From positions 186,001 to 250,000 of the forward strand of contig JADANN010000013.1 of the NCBI GenBank assembly GCA_018806985.1: a stretch of 64,000 nucleotides of DNA, read 5' to 3'. Under the pieces are notes generated by a model, which was given only the letters and a program-made list of their open reading frames with translations, did no database searches and had not been told where the DNA came from. The stretch comes from Angiostrongylus vasorum (lineage: Eukaryota > Nematoda > Chromadorea > Rhabditida > Metastrongylidae). The number at the start of each line of letters is the position of its first letter. Position 1 is the stretch's first letter. Of this stretch, positions 1 through 13,900 are shown in pieces. A program made the position numbers and the translations under genes.

Positions 1-10
1 TTAAGCAATT

Positions 11-3000
11 CTATAGATCAAATAATGGATTAAAATAGTCCAATGATGCTGAATGGAATCGACTACATGACGCATCCCTAGGGGATAGATCGATGTCTTT
101 TTTACTAACACAAAGTGCCGGAGTAAATCGTACCTGTCCTCGCGGCCGAAATAATTCATGCTTCATCAGCTCGAATACGTCTGCTCGATCCTCCTTTTTA
201 TATTGTAAACATCGACGTATAAAATCCTGTGCAACTGGACTTACCTAAAACTGTGAAATCACAAAAGAAATAGACAATGGCATTAAAATACTGTCGCAGC
301 TGGATAGTGAATAAGTTTAAGCAAGAATAATGTTTGTTTGGTTTTTCAATGCCACTGCACTTGAAAAAAAGAACCTCAGATGAAATCAACCTAATTCCGA
401 TATTAATTAACTCTTATGCCCCTAGGCTGCATAAGCACAGCCTTCGATCATCTTTCTATTCCGCACTGAATAAAACTTTGCTTCATAACCACTTCCAGAA
501 TAAATATCTCTGGTGCTCATTTCGCTCTAGATATGGAACGAAACCTCCGCGTTGGACTAAGATCCAATGTCGATCTAGTTGCAAAATTTATCATGTAGGG
601 AAAGAAAGGACTAAATACTACATTCAATCTGACAGTAACACTTTCCCTTTGGGACTGAAACCGTTCAGAGTCGCATTAAAATCTGTTTTCTAATGAAGCT
701 TAGAACATAAGACATTGCAAAACAATAATGCAAACTTCTGCAGTACTCACTTGAGGTTTCGCTGGGAAATGAACCTCACTAGCCTTCAGTATGGTGTTCT
801 CCTCGAGTATTTTCTGTTGCGTTTGATCATTTCCGAATGGCTGGATAAATACAAACTTTATAAACTTTGAATAAAATATCCCTTACAAAATGAATTGAAA
901 TGAAATTACAATGAATCAAAATGTCACTAACTTTCTTTCCATAGATACACTGATAAAAAATCACGCCAACACTCCATACATCAACTTTGGAGCTTATTTT
1001 TGGAGGCGCATGACTAACTACAAATGTTTCTGGCGGAAGATACCAATAAGTGCCAGCGAATTGAGATGTTAATTCAATGCTATCATCGTCAGATGAGCCT
1101 TCCATGATCTTCGACAGACCGAAATCTGTTATTTTAATGGCGCCACATGTTGTCCCGGACTCCAAAAGAATATTAGCAGGCTTCAAATCGTAGTGAATAA
1201 TTGGAGGTTTTTTCTCATTCAGATAAACAAGTGCCGAGACCACCTGCAACAATTCTTCGAAGTTGGTACCTTGTGACGCAATATTATCTCCGGAATAAGC
1301 CTAACACTAATGTAAAAATCGAATTAAGCACTATACCTGCATTATAATACTCCGAGCCTCTTTCTCTGAGATACACTTGTTCTGTTTGAGGTAGAAATCA
1401 AGGTCATTACCCGTGCAGTACTCAAGAACTGTACAAAACGAATGGTTGTCAATGGTGAACAGATCGAATAGTTTTACGATGCGACAGTGATCAAGTGTCT
1501 TGTGAATATCCTTTTCTCGCATGGCATGTTTCACGTAGTTGGCCTACCAAAAAAGACTGCGTTCACTTCTTCAGACACAGCAGAAGTTACAGCATGGAAA
1601 CTAGAAGAATGAAAGAAAAGTAGGAAATGCCAGACCTTTTTTTTCTTCCTTCCATTCCTTATTCACATGATGAATTTTACACGCGACGAATCGATTTTCC
1701 TCAAGGTCGAAAGCTCGCCACACTTCACTGCAACATGTATGAATGTCACGAGACAATGGCCAGCTATGTTCCGAGATCAACAATTCTCGTCCAATTAAAC
1801 CTTGATGTTGACACTCAGTTGAGTTAATGATGAAACTACGCAGTACGATAAAAAACTTTAAAAATTTGGATCGTAACCTCATATTCCTCAACTGGGTCAA
1901 ATTTTTTCATCACTAAGACTCACACATCCAATGAGCAATGGTTTTGCTAACTCCTTTAACAGTAATCCCATCTTTTTCAACTTCAACAGAACGAAAATAC
2001 CCTCTCTGTTATTAAGCTGAAATTCAACCAGTTGCTTCGTCCTCTATAGATAAGTGAACAAATAAAAACCCATTATGGCCTTCAAAGACACGCCTCTCAT
2101 ATAACTCGACGACTTGTTCCATCTTTTTCGTCGTTTCACAAATAGTCTCTTAACAGAACGGCACAGAAATTATTGCGCACGTGAGACGAAATTTTCTCAC
2201 ATTTTCTCAATTTGTTCTCTTTGGTAACAAATGAGTGCCAAGAGCTATGCGATACGAGAACAAACTAAGAACACAACAAAACAGTAATGCTAAAACAACA
2301 AATGCGCTAATGACTCGAGGCATTCCATCCTCTGCCTCACCACTTGAACAACAGCGCACCTGTCTGCACTCAAAAGCCAATGAACGCACAGGTGATATCT
2401 AGCCTATGAGATAAGCAACCTCGATATGTCTTCGAAGTATAAAGGATAAAGTATAAAGCTTTTGATGTTGATCAAATCCTGAGGGATGTGCCATGCATTC
2501 CACTTGATTAAGCATCGTTGGAGGCGTGCATATCTGCCCTTTACAATGAGTAGCGGTGGACTACCGATGTATCGAGTCAGCGCTGCTACTCTCCCAAACA
2601 AGTCTGATACAAATTTACCGACCCCCGGAGGAATGGAAGACTTAATGAGCCCTAGGGAGCCGGGATCGATCCCATATCTACTGCACCGCGCCAAAAAAAT
2701 CAACCATGAAGAAGTGGCATTCCACAAAAGCTCAACAGACAAAAACTAGGCTTTTCTGTTCGAGTAGTCGGCTGTGAACAGCGCTTACGGTAAACGGGAT
2801 ACTTGAAAAAGATTCTAAATGTGGTCTCAAAAATGCGTATTCAGTATGGTTTCAATGGAAGCAAACAGAATTTGAAACAGAAGCAAGCAGACGTTAACAC
2901 CTAAGATGTTGCACACTTTAAGATTATATTTAGATGTTAAAACATAAAAGATGTGGAAAATTCCGTTAGTACATTTCAAAATCCACAAAGAGTATTCAAC

Positions 3001-6000
3001 GCCGACCTGAATCCACCTTTGCCGAGTAGCGAAAGCAACAAGTAGCGCTTGTTAAGCACTTCGTGATCCTTGTAACGGGAATCTCTTTCATTACTTGCTC
3101 TCTTCAGCTCCCTCAAGTGAAGCTGACGTTCTCGATCGAGTTTCTCCTTTTCCGCAATCACCTCCAACTCCTCCTTTTTCATATGTTCACGACGAAGTTT
3201 ATAAATTTCATCCTAAAGCAGAGCGCGAATAACAAAAACACAAACAGCAACCTGCGAAAAAATATGAGATGACCATCACATAGGATGGCTAAAGTGATAC
3301 TTTATAAGCCAGCTATGGACACTTTTTCTGCGAGCACTTGTTTGCCCACCCAAAGGATAAACAATTGAGCACCGGCAAAATTCTCTCTATTCAAATTTGT
3401 CTCGACTTACCAGTTCGATGTACTCCTGATAATTAATTTCTTTGGGTTCCTCAGGTCGGCGAAATACTGCATCGTCGCCTGAAGACGTTGATGGCATCGA
3501 TGCATCCGTCTGTATCGCAGCTAGTTGTGCAGACAACGAATTTGCAGCTGACCTTTTCGGTGTTGTTCCTTCTTTAGCAATCCCAACTGGCTTACGCTTC
3601 TTTAATAATGCAGAAGCATTTGCTATCTCATTCCTCTCATTTGCTATCTGCTGCATCTTCTTGTCAAGTTCTTCTTGAGCCCAACCATCAACCTATAAAG
3701 ACGAAAATTTCTCTTTTGCTTACATTTTCACTGCAAAATCAAGGTTGTAGATTTAACCTGTAGAACGAAACACTCCTAAGAAAGGTAAAAACGAATAAAT
3801 AAATAAACGAGTAACGCATTACCCATATTTCTCGAAACGAATCACCATGACGAACAAGTTTGTACTGACCAATTCTGGGTGTGTTCTCGGTAGTCTATCA
3901 AAAAATAATAAAGAGCTCATAAATATGGCAAACTGAATGCTTTACACTTGTGACACAAAAAGAATAGATCACCTTGTCACGTATTGCCTTTCGTTCCATA
4001 GTATTCTTGTCAATAAGTATCCGTTTGAGAGCTTCCTTAGCAGATTCGTTCTTCCTACGTTCGTATGCCGTCTGAGAATGATCGGATAAGAAGAAAACGC
4101 GAAAAGACAGAAAACAAGTGCATATCACCAAAGGATCTGAATAGAAAGTGATTAAGGATACCTTATTCTGTTCCTCGATTATCTGATTTCTGAGTTCTTG
4201 TATCAAACGATCCCGCTTCGCAATTTCTTCTGGGGGTGCAACATCAGGTTCCTATGTCATAAGAATATACAACAGAATAAGAATTCCAGATAAATACATG
4301 ACAATCTCCTGCAGTTTAAGCATAACATAATTGAGACACACCTCAAAATCTGTCTGTGTTTCGCAATCAGCCTTTAACCTGATCGATGCGGCTGGTGTAG
4401 GAGGGCTTTGGTTGGAATTACTATTCGAGTCCGATGAATAGTGTGGGTTTGTGGGTGTTATTCTACTCAACGCAGTCGGTGATGTTGTCATCCATCGCTG
4501 TTTAACACGAAGATCATACATGCCCTAATAAAACAAACAAACAAAGAAACAGACAAAAAAACCCAGACAACTAACCGCTCCAACAACTGCGTTCAAATTT
4601 GCGATTTCATTCGAATAATTGTCACCATTTGAACTGACCGCAAACCGCTTCGGACTGTGTTGACCCTACAACGTGGAAATGGAGAACGTATAATCCGAAA
4701 ATCATACACCAGATAAAATGAATAATAAAGTAGACCTACTCGAATGAAATCAGTTATTTTTCTTTCCGACTGAGGCGTCTCATCCCCTCGACGCCGTTTT
4801 CGTATAAACTTCTTCTCTGTGCTTGGCCGATTACATCTATAGGATGAAAAAAAGTTGGAAATTTCACATTTACTGACTACATACTACGAAATAAAAGAAA
4901 AAAATTGTGCGCAGCCCGTATGAATAAGGATTAAGTGGATTCCTATACTGTGGGGTATCTTTTAACCCGTGTACTAGTGACAAGGGATAGAATACCATGT
5001 TAAAGATCCCACCAAACTTTATTGGATGAAGCCTGATATAAGTAAACGAAACGACTTAACCAACCAGGACATTGGGACTGTAGCACCCAAGGTATTCTAC
5101 GATGACGATGACGTCAAGCCTGGATCACGACAATCTATAAAAACCGTCCCTCTGTTGTTATCTAAATGGAGCCTGCATCCACTTACAATCGTGATAACAC
5201 GGTCCGGAAAAAAACGTAAATGTTTCTGCCACAAGTTAATTTCACTAACATAGTAAACATTATAGAAATCAAAGAGAACAGAGAATGAAGTAAGCAATAC
5301 CTTCCAGGTGTTCCATCAGGTTCTCTGTCCGAAACCGATCCAGCGCTACTTAGATTGCTACACTCATTTACTAGGGGAGCCGCGAAAACTCGCATCTGAC
5401 TATCAGCACTATCCTCATTGTACGGTTGAAGAGCAACATCAGAAGCACACACTAGTGGAAGCGATGTCGATCCATCACCACACGGCAGATTTTGTGACTA
5501 GAAAGAACGGTGAATTAAAAACCACTCCAAAATGAAAGCCTCCAGAAAGTTCTGAATAGTTAAAAGACGCTGCACGTTTTTTATCAGGCCTTGGCAGTAC
5601 ATCAAAGTACTTGGGTCACAAAAACCAAATCTTGCTCTACCGAAGTTTCAGACTGACACCAAAAAACGAAATCTATCTGACTTCAGTTGCACGGAGTTTT
5701 GTTTTTAAAGTGCACCTTTTCATCCAAAGCTCTAGAAAGAATGCATGCATGAAAAATCGATGCGAGGCAAAAAACATCTCGTTAGAGACGTAACACAAAA
5801 TATACCCCCGCATCGACAATGTCACTCCGGGAGCACATCCAAATACAGTGGGCCGAATTCTACGCGCAGCAATAACCGTAAAAGATTCAGAAGAACTGAA
5901 CTCACAGAAGCTGTCGGTAGCGTCCTTGACGCCCTAGGGCCGGTGTTGAAGAGTTTTTGTTCAAGCTGTTGATGATGAAGCTGTTCATATCGTTGCTGTT

Positions 6001-6037
6001 CACCGAAATCTAGCGAGTCAGCCATACTGGTCGTCAT
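11..6037 (-). CDS. tlk-1: Tousled-like serine/threonine kinase, 15 exons
   Basis: Tousled-like kinases are nuclear Ser/Thr kinases that phosphorylate the histone chaperone Asf1 and act in replication-coupled chromatin assembly. Exons 5' to 3': 6037-5906, 5497-5301, 4836-4740, 4665-4576, 4524-4342, 4251-4162, 4071-3973, 3894-3823, 3692-3411, 3212-3007, 1727-1636, 1543-1337, 1243-932, 840-751, 244-11. All have AG acceptors and GT donors, and phases agree except at one junction. The product is about 793 residues, close to animal TLKs. Visible parts: a basic stretch with ITDF (residues about 115-142), charged coiled-coil segments (about 235-450), then the kinase domain from about 471 with [28 protein letters not shown] and YLPPE. 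The start is the first ATG of exon 1, nine bases inside the open frame. Exon 1727-1636 is one base too long for the conserved frame because of an 8-A run. The last exon stays open to a TAG at 13-11, so a further spliced exon outside the window is possible. Confidence 0.93.
2440..2700 (-). repeat. SINE family A copy in a tlk-1 intron
   Basis: This tRNA-like repeat lies in the long tlk-1 intron between exons 3212-3007 and 1727-1636. Read on the minus strand it has the gcgcggtgcag start, the B-box-like gggatcgatcc, the body with the ggtcggtaaat variant, and the tail ending in a ttgatcaa-type motif. The same order recurs at 10370, 40375 and 53618. Confidence 0.75.
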
Positions 6038-6764
6038 TTTTCTCACGCTAATTCAACATCTGGAGATAAAATCAGATCGTGATCGGTAGAAGAAGACCGC
6101 TCAGGTGGTGCTACTAAGCAATAACTAGCAAGAATCAAACACCCCGTCCCATCCGGGCAGATTGTCGCGAGGAATGATTGAAAGAAAAAACTCGTCCATT
6201 ACTGGCAATCTCCATGAAAGTATATTATAAAAATCAATAAACATACTTACTGGTTAAAAGTGAAATAAGTAACAAATGCAAGCAAACAGACAACATAGTC
6301 AACACAGCACTTCTACACATGACATCAAAAAACACCGGTCAATACGCTTGCGCAGACCGCACGCGAGCCAGTCCAAGGCGCCTTGGTGAAGGTCTTAAAG
6401 CGATTGGGGTACTGTATCATGGAACTCGCAAGATTGGCCCAGGTTTTCCTTTGGATTAGCGGACCATTCAAATTGACTTCTAGGAGGTGGTTGTTGGACC
6501 TGTCGATTATCGGCAATCGACCGACTACTCAGGTCATAGGCTTAATCTCTGAAAGCTATCCTATTATCTAACTTATTCTGGAACGTCTGAGAATTATGCG
6601 CTGTCACGAATGTTTTATGTAGTTTCCTTGAACGTCTCTGCTCCACTGAGAAGAGCGCTTGGCTCCACTGATATGTATATAGATCAACAACTGTAATCGA
6701 AGGTTGATGATTACTTTGTAAATTTCAACTTTCCAGTTCTCCCTCTTATTCTAAATGACTTGTC

Positions 6765-7070
6765 AGCGCATTTACTGTGCGGATTCCAGCAATTTTTTGG
6801 GTTCGATTAATTTTCCTCGCATTCGTCATCCACTGTGGTTTTCGAACATTTCGCGTGTTGCTTAGACTTCTGCTTGAGGATTTCGTCTTCTTTGTGAATA
6901 TCATAGATTGCTTGTCGAGACGATTCGCCTTGCCGATCCTGGAAATAGCCGAGCTACTGCGTGCCTACGTGAATTGGTGGACAGTGTTGAAGCCGGGATC
7001 GGACTGGCGCCTTTGCTTCCTGATCGACGGCATCATTAACTACTTCGATCTCCCGTCCCTAGGTCATGCT
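6765..7070 (-). repeat. SINE family B copy
   Basis: It shares the order of the other B copies: tgcggattccagca near 6778, a cattcgtcatccac block, a tcgagacgattcgcc block near 6916, and a gatcgacggcatcattaac block near 7022 where the tRNA-like head lies on the minus strand. Diverged relative to the copies at 9030 and 24835. Confidence 0.65.
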
Positions 7071-7429
7071 AGTTAATAGTTTAGCTTTGTTGGTTTCTAG
7101 AAGTCTCTAAATCCTAGTAGTTCCGGCTTTTTTGATACTGTGGGTGTGTTTACGTTCGATTTTTCCTTTTCTAGTCGGTAGGTTCTTTTATCTCAGTTTA
7201 TCAGTTTATCTCAACACTTTTATATCATACTAACATTAACACTTACAATCTTTACACTTCTGTTTCTAGTAGCCGAGAATTCTTGGACATACCGATAGGA
7301 CGATCTTATTACTTTCTAAAAGTCAATGCCGATATTCCAAGACCGACTTCTTTTAACCCCAATATTGATCAATAATTCACTGTCTCTCTTTGCAAAACCT
7401 TAAGGTTATGAAAGGATCTAGCGGAGCAG

Positions 7430-7545
7430 ATTGCGGGTCCATTTGACCCCTCCAGGCTCCTAAGAAGGCGAAACCGCCGGAACGCGAGCTTCTTCATAGA
7501 TAAAGAGTAAAATAACAATCTGGTATTTGCTCAGCAAGAAAGGCA
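7430..7545 (+). mobile_element. Penelope-like element tail relic
   Basis: The stretch ccaggctcctaagaaggcg, then ccgccggaacgcgagc, then ttgctcagcaagaaa matches in order the 3' tails of the better PLE copies at 28940-29065 and 35320-35448. The body of the element is missing. The hammerhead-like core is mutated here. Confidence 0.6.
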
Positions 7546-7929
7546 ATGTATACCGGCATCGTTATATGACTTTTTTTTCCGTCTGCGTTCGGCCTGGATA
7601 GTAGTAGTTACCGTTTTTTGGGACTGTGTGTGTGTGTTTTTTTTACGTTCGGGATTTTTTCAACCGATAGATTGTTTTATCTCAGCTTTGTACTCATCCT
7701 GTCAGTATCCTTAGTAGTACTGTTTGCAATCCCCACACTTTCGAAGTGTTCGGATTTTGAGTCATCTTCCAAGGTTGATTTTTACCTAATTTCACCTCCT
7801 AGTCTTGTTCAGACTTTTTAGAAGATCTTTAAAAAATCGGATATACTTTGTCTTGGCGTTCGTAGGTCTTTCGTTGTTCTGTAAATATGATATAGTTGCC
7901 ATTAATGGATTATGATATTTTTTTATGAG

Positions 7930-10900
7930 ATGCCACGACCAGATAGAACAGAGGAATCACAGATCTCTAGGGATCGGCGAATATTTGCTACGATTCAAAG
8001 TACGTTGAATGGAGGGAAACCGTCATTGGGTCAGAACTCACGCCCACAGCGGGAGAAAGGGAAAATCACCAATACGGTGGAGGTAGGTGTTGAAGCTAAA
8101 AGTGTCGTTGACTTGTTTGCTGTTAAATTCATGTTTCAACATGTTTCACTTTTAGTGCCTTTAATCCCATCCAAATGGGGGGGGATGACGATGGTCACAA
8201 CTTTCTATAAGGTCTCTTATTTTTTACTGCCTTTTTTTAGCGATAGATTTTACCTTGGAGACAGCTTATTTTTGGGCAGTATGTCGTAGTTTTGAAGTAG
8301 ATGTGAAGCTCTTTTGTTGGGCGTTATCCTGAATGACGTTCCATGTATTTTCTTCAGTAGCAAATATTTTAACCTCCTCCCAACGGTTTACCGTCTCATC
8401 GTGGCTGGGAGGTGTTCCTGGGCGTCGGGCTGCTATGAACAGCATGATGATTCGTCCCCGCAGCAGGGATTCATCTTCCAAGCTGAGAACGAGTCCGATG
8501 TTTCTATCCGAGAGCCTAGCTAAGAGTAAACCAATACCAGGAATCGCCTCCGTCCTGGTGTCAAACTACTCGCATGGTGACAAATCTTCCTCTTATCCAC
8601 AAGGACGGCAACTGCATGTGGTGGTGACGATGTGGGGCAGACTTTAGCCCGGGTGACCTCCGGATTTCAGGGAACTACGATGGCTAAACGAGTAAAACTC
8701 CGAAAAAGTGGAAATAATGCCGGAGTCTGCACAACCAGTGAAGACGAGCCATCCAAGTGTTTTGAGCTTGCATACGCAATAACCAATTTATGGATAAATA
8801 TGGTTATGTATACAGGAATATACGCGTTATTCCGATACGGTAGGTAAAAGAACTCAGACCAAGATCGGAACACATGTCATGGCAAGCTTTTGGTCTGTCT
8901 TTAACGTCCCATTATTCGTCGCCTAGCAGCGTCCCATTGTTGCGTCGCATTTATCTAGTTAGATGTTCACATGAGGGGTGTCCATACAGAGCTGGCCATA
9001 GTTTTTTTGTTTTTCTTTTTACATTACACGGCTTCACATGCATTTACTGCGCGGACACCAGCATTTCTTCCATTCGACTTGTTTCTTCGCAACCAACATC
9101 CACGAAAGTCTTCGGACTTCGTGTGGTCGAATCGATTCTCCCTGGAGTTTTGCGATAGCTGGGTGATAGCTTTTCTGCTTAGATTGCAGAGTTCCCAGGC
9201 AACTCTGCCACCAATACCACGACCCCGAAGCGATGAGAGGATTGGTGATTCCGGAGCGGGTTCGGATCAGCGCCGTGCTCGTGGTGATCGGCATCACTAA
9301 TGCGCTACCCGCTCTCTATCCACTTTGGACATTTTTGCCCAATTACTGAGTAGTTATGAGAAAATCGTATGTCCATTTTCGCACGAAAAATGTACTTCTG
9401 ATAACATTGCAGGAATTGAATGACCTCGACTCTATCATTTCGCAGATAATGGACCTTAATATTCGTCCAGACCGGTCTGCTTTGGAGATAAGTTAGTGTT
9501 TCGATATGGTCATTGGTCGTTTTTTAGAAACCGTAATGTTGCTCTTATTTTTTCGTACCATTGTTATATCATTGTAAACTCATTTCATTTAACCTTGGTG
9601 TAAACTATCAATATATCTTTTTTTTTATTGATAAGCTAATACGAGGTTGTTACCAAGTATTTATTCGGCTAGCGTTTCGTCGTCTTCATATTACTCAAAG
9701 CCGATTATCCGAGTCGAAGCTGGCTTGTCAGTGAAACAGAATACTATTATTACAATCACAATTTTGACTTATTATTTACTGCCTACTCTTTTTAGCGGCA
9801 GGTTATGCGTTGCGAAATATAACTTTAATGATGCTGAGATATTTGCAAAACTCTGGACCGCAGGTGCCTTTGGTGGGGGAACGAACGCGCTATTGTCCTT
9901 TCCGGGGAGTAGCGCGCTCACCACCACACCATGCGGGTCCTTCGTTTCGCCTGTCTCTCAGCTAGTTCTATTGATCTTTTGCCATCAGCAATCACCCGTG
10001 AGCGGGATTGATCTGGGGAGCCCAAATCGGCAACGAACCCAGTTAAGCTGAGGCTGCAGTTATAATCACAATTTTGACTTATTATTTACTGCCTACTCTT
10101 TTTTAGCGGCAGGTTATGTAATCCTTATTCAATCCCGCTCACGGGTGATTGCTGATGGCAAAAGATCAATAGAACTAGCTGAGAGACAGGCGAAACGAAG
10201 GACCCGCATGGTGTGGTGGTGAGCGCGCTACTCCCCGGAAAGGACAATAGCGCGTTCGTTCCCCCACCAAAGGCACCTGCGGTCCAGAGTTTTGCAAATA
10301 TCTCAGCATCATTAAAACTATTATTACATTTTGCAAAATATTTTTTGCTCTTCTGTTTAACATTGCATAAAGAAAGGATGAATAATGGATAAAGCTCTCG
10401 GCATTGATCAATCCACGAGGGATGCGCCATGCATCCGACTTCGTTAAGCATCGTTGGAGGTGACTGGATGCAAATCTGGCCTTTACAATGACTCGCAGTG
10501 GCCTACCAATCTATCGAGCCAGTAATGCTATCATGGCGGACAGGACTGGTACTAATCTACCTACCCCGGAGGGATGGAGGGCTTGATGGGCCTGGGGCGT
10601 GGGGGATCGATCCTACTTGTATTGCAGAGCGCCTCCGACCACTGCGCTACATGCTCCTCCTTGCCATACTATAAGGTAGATAAATCCTCGCACCATCTTT
10701 GGCCGAAACTCTAATATGTGATGACTTTATTCATGAGTTTAAGACCATGTGATTTCTCGGTAGTTTCTATAACCAATTTTGTTGCTCTTTGTTTTCAGAG
10801 AGAAACATATCTGAATGTGGATTTCTCGGTCGAATGACTGAGAATGAATGGAAAGCTGTGTGCAAAAGTCTGATCAACACTGCGCTGACTGATGGCGAGA

Positions 10901-13900
10901 CGAACTTTGTAGTCGATCTATTCATTCCACTGATGGGTATGTTTGGGATTAAATTCGAAGTTGCTATAAGGTAGTATGGATATAGCTTTTTTATTCCGGA
11001 ATTAGAGACGAGTCTTCGCAATCGAATTGCTAGTTTAACGAAATATTCTATAATCAAAAGCCATAGTATTATACATTACTTGCGATATGCAATTTAGAAC
11101 CAGTTTCCTGACAACTTTGCAGCTCTGGTAGCTCCAGCACATTTGCGACCTCGCACATTGATTCAATACATTTCTGATCACAGATTTGTCAGGCGTTACC
11201 CTAACAAAAAGCTATTTTGTGCACTTTATACAAAAGAGGTTTTTCTGATTTCCGACCTACCTCTGGTCACTTTAACTTGTGACGGTAGTAAGATGAATCC
11301 TTTGCGAGAGTACCAAAGGAGAAATAGCACACCGTGCACATAGATTTCAAGGTGCATCACTTGCGGTGAAAAGTTATACATCGTCTCATGTGACCAATGT
11401 CAAAAACTATGCCTAGTCGCGACATGTGGTGATGTGTTATCTTGTTTAGTCAGGTTGCTGTTTTTTAAGCTTGGTCCCTAATTGTGTTCACTGTGGTCCT
11501 TGTATTGTTAGGTTTTTTATGTCTTCCTGCGGGAAAATTGTGCTCCTTATTAAATGCTATTCATTCTAGTTTGGAAATGTGCACGGTCATCCATAGAATC
11601 TTTATCGATTTAACCAGATAACTTGATTTGACTCGTAATTTATAGTCTTATGTTTAGAATACCACATCTTTTGTGAAGTTTTATGCACTGAGTTGATGAC
11701 ACTCTGCGCCGCTTTTGTAATGGACGGCCCAAACGGCATCGGAAACATTCCTGCATTGTTAAGCGCAATCCTCTGTGCCAGTTGGCCTCGTCATATGTCA
11801 AAAGTGCGTTATTTTTTTCTTCTTTGTCTTCACTGCATTCCCACAGTTTCATCCGCTGTTTGTTCTGGATATTCAGCTTGATGCCTACTAATTCAGTAGA
11901 AGTGGCTTTTAGGCTATAGACACTATCAACCCTTTACTGTATACTTCTGTATTCATAATTAAGGGATGGCTACTAGTTTTGCAAGAGGACAATGAGGTAT
12001 ATTGTTTCTGTTTCTGTAATGGTTTGCAAAAAACAAGTGCGGAGGTGAAATTCTTGATGTTTGCCTCTGACTTTATTCATTGATGTCTCAGTATTTTTAA
12101 AGAAGGGTGATGATCCTCTATTACTTTACAGGCTGAAACATGTCAGGAGGTGTAAAATAACTCACTGTAGTAATTTATGAAGGGATGGTCAACAAATATT
12201 AACGGAAACTTCGTTTGAAAGTTTAAGACTCGTCGAAATAGTTGTTTTAAATGTTACTGTACTATAGCATAGTATGTTTAACGACGTACTTAGGCCGTCA
12301 GAAAAGCTGAAAATTCATCATCTATTCAAGACCAGAAGGAAGGTGACTCTTCATCTACGGCTGAAGAAAGGGAGGATGCAGAAGTTGTGAATAGGTTAGT
12401 TTTCTGTCGTTTCTTCAACGTAGTTTTCGATTTTCTTTCATTCTTATCGTGCACAAAGATTTTTTCTTTTTGTTTTAAAGATTGTGCCTTGCAGTATTTG
12501 GTGTAGAATGGTGTACGTTATGGTACCATTGATTGCTTCCTGTAACCCGCATGTCGATTCGTTTCCGTTTCCTTACAGGTGTGCTCATTCACTGTGTCTT
12601 CTATGTGAATCTGCTCAGCGTTCATTGTGGATGAAGTGGCCTGAATTATGCAACGAAATCTATTCCATTATCAAGCCGTCTATCACCCATAATCAAGTCA
12701 TCAGCGGGTAACTTTTAGAGCTCATTATGCTGGCCACTTTTTAAATGCTTCCGAGATCTACTAGTGCTGAAAAAGTTAAAGCAAAATAAAGCAAAATAGC
12801 GTCCATTACCGAGGAGTGTTTTCTCTTCTGTGCTTCCTGTGAATGTTCCGTTCCAGTTGTCCTGGTTTACTATTGAGAGAGGTTGGTTGATGTAAAAACA
12901 TTTACCTAGTGAAGTTGACTTATCATAATATTGACAGTTTTCAAACAAAACGCATTTTAAGGTAACGATTAAGTCAAAGTTGTAAATAAAGTTATAGCAT
13001 AAGTCAACGTAATTTGGTATTACTAGTCGGGATTCTTCTAAGTGTAGCCGTCATCAGGCTGCACTCTATGAAACTGCACTAAGACCATTTTGTTTCTACC
13101 TAATATTCTTCAATTTTTAATTGATCGACCAATTAGTTTATTGATTAACCTAATCTAACTGTTAATTCGGCAACATTCCTTGTATGCAGCATTTATCGTT
13201 TCACTGCTGGAATAGATATCCATTCGTCTTTATCGTTTCTTTTTTGCTTTAAACGACCCGTCTTTCAAATTTGCTGTGCGGATTCCAGCATTTTTTGTAT
13301 TCGGTCCGTTCTGTCATCAATCAACCATGAAGGTCTACTAACTTTTTGCATGTGGGTTACGCTGCTGCTTCAGGATTTTTCTTTCGTCATGAATGTCGTT
13401 GAATACTGGTCGAGTCGGTTTTCCCTGAAGTCCTGATATAACCGAACTAGAGTGTCTACACTTAGATTACTGAGAGTGAACTTTTCCCGGAGAAGTTTGG
13501 TACCAATTTGCCGACCCCAAAGAAGTGAGAGGCTTGGTGAGTCCGCTGCGGGTTGGAACCAGCACCGTACTCGTAGTGAACAACGTCACTACCGCAACGC
13601 TAGTCGTCTGTTTTCCCTGTTTAATTTTTATTTGATTTGTTTGTGCCACATTCCATTTAGACCTATAGCAAAAGTATGTGACGGGTTTGTTATTGATTAG
13701 ACGCAGTTCAGCCGTGTCACTTGTGCAACGTTGTACGTGAATTAGTTCACTTGTGCAACATTGTACGTGAATTAGTTCTTTCGACATGTATTTCATTCTA
13801 TATCCTTCTCTCTGTTACAGTTCATTCGTTTTACATGATTGTCTTTTTCTTTAGTTTCTTTTTCTTCGGCTGTTTTTTTTCCTTTTCCTTTGTCTTCTTT

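Larger units (their letters stand above)
6038..7929. other. Intergenic region between tlk-1 and the plus-strand gene
   Basis: The two neighbouring genes are divergent, so promoters of both probably lie here, but I see no firm core element. It holds a family B SINE (6765-7070) and a PLE tail relic (7430-7545). A 63-codon minus frame at 6516-6325 matches no family I know and is probably chance. Short T-runs occur near 7570 and 7632. Confidence 0.5.

Noticed and set aside
9647..10051. 134-codon plus ORF
   Set aside because: It lies almost wholly inside a family C SINE, and its peptide recurs at 10451-10125 from the paired copy.
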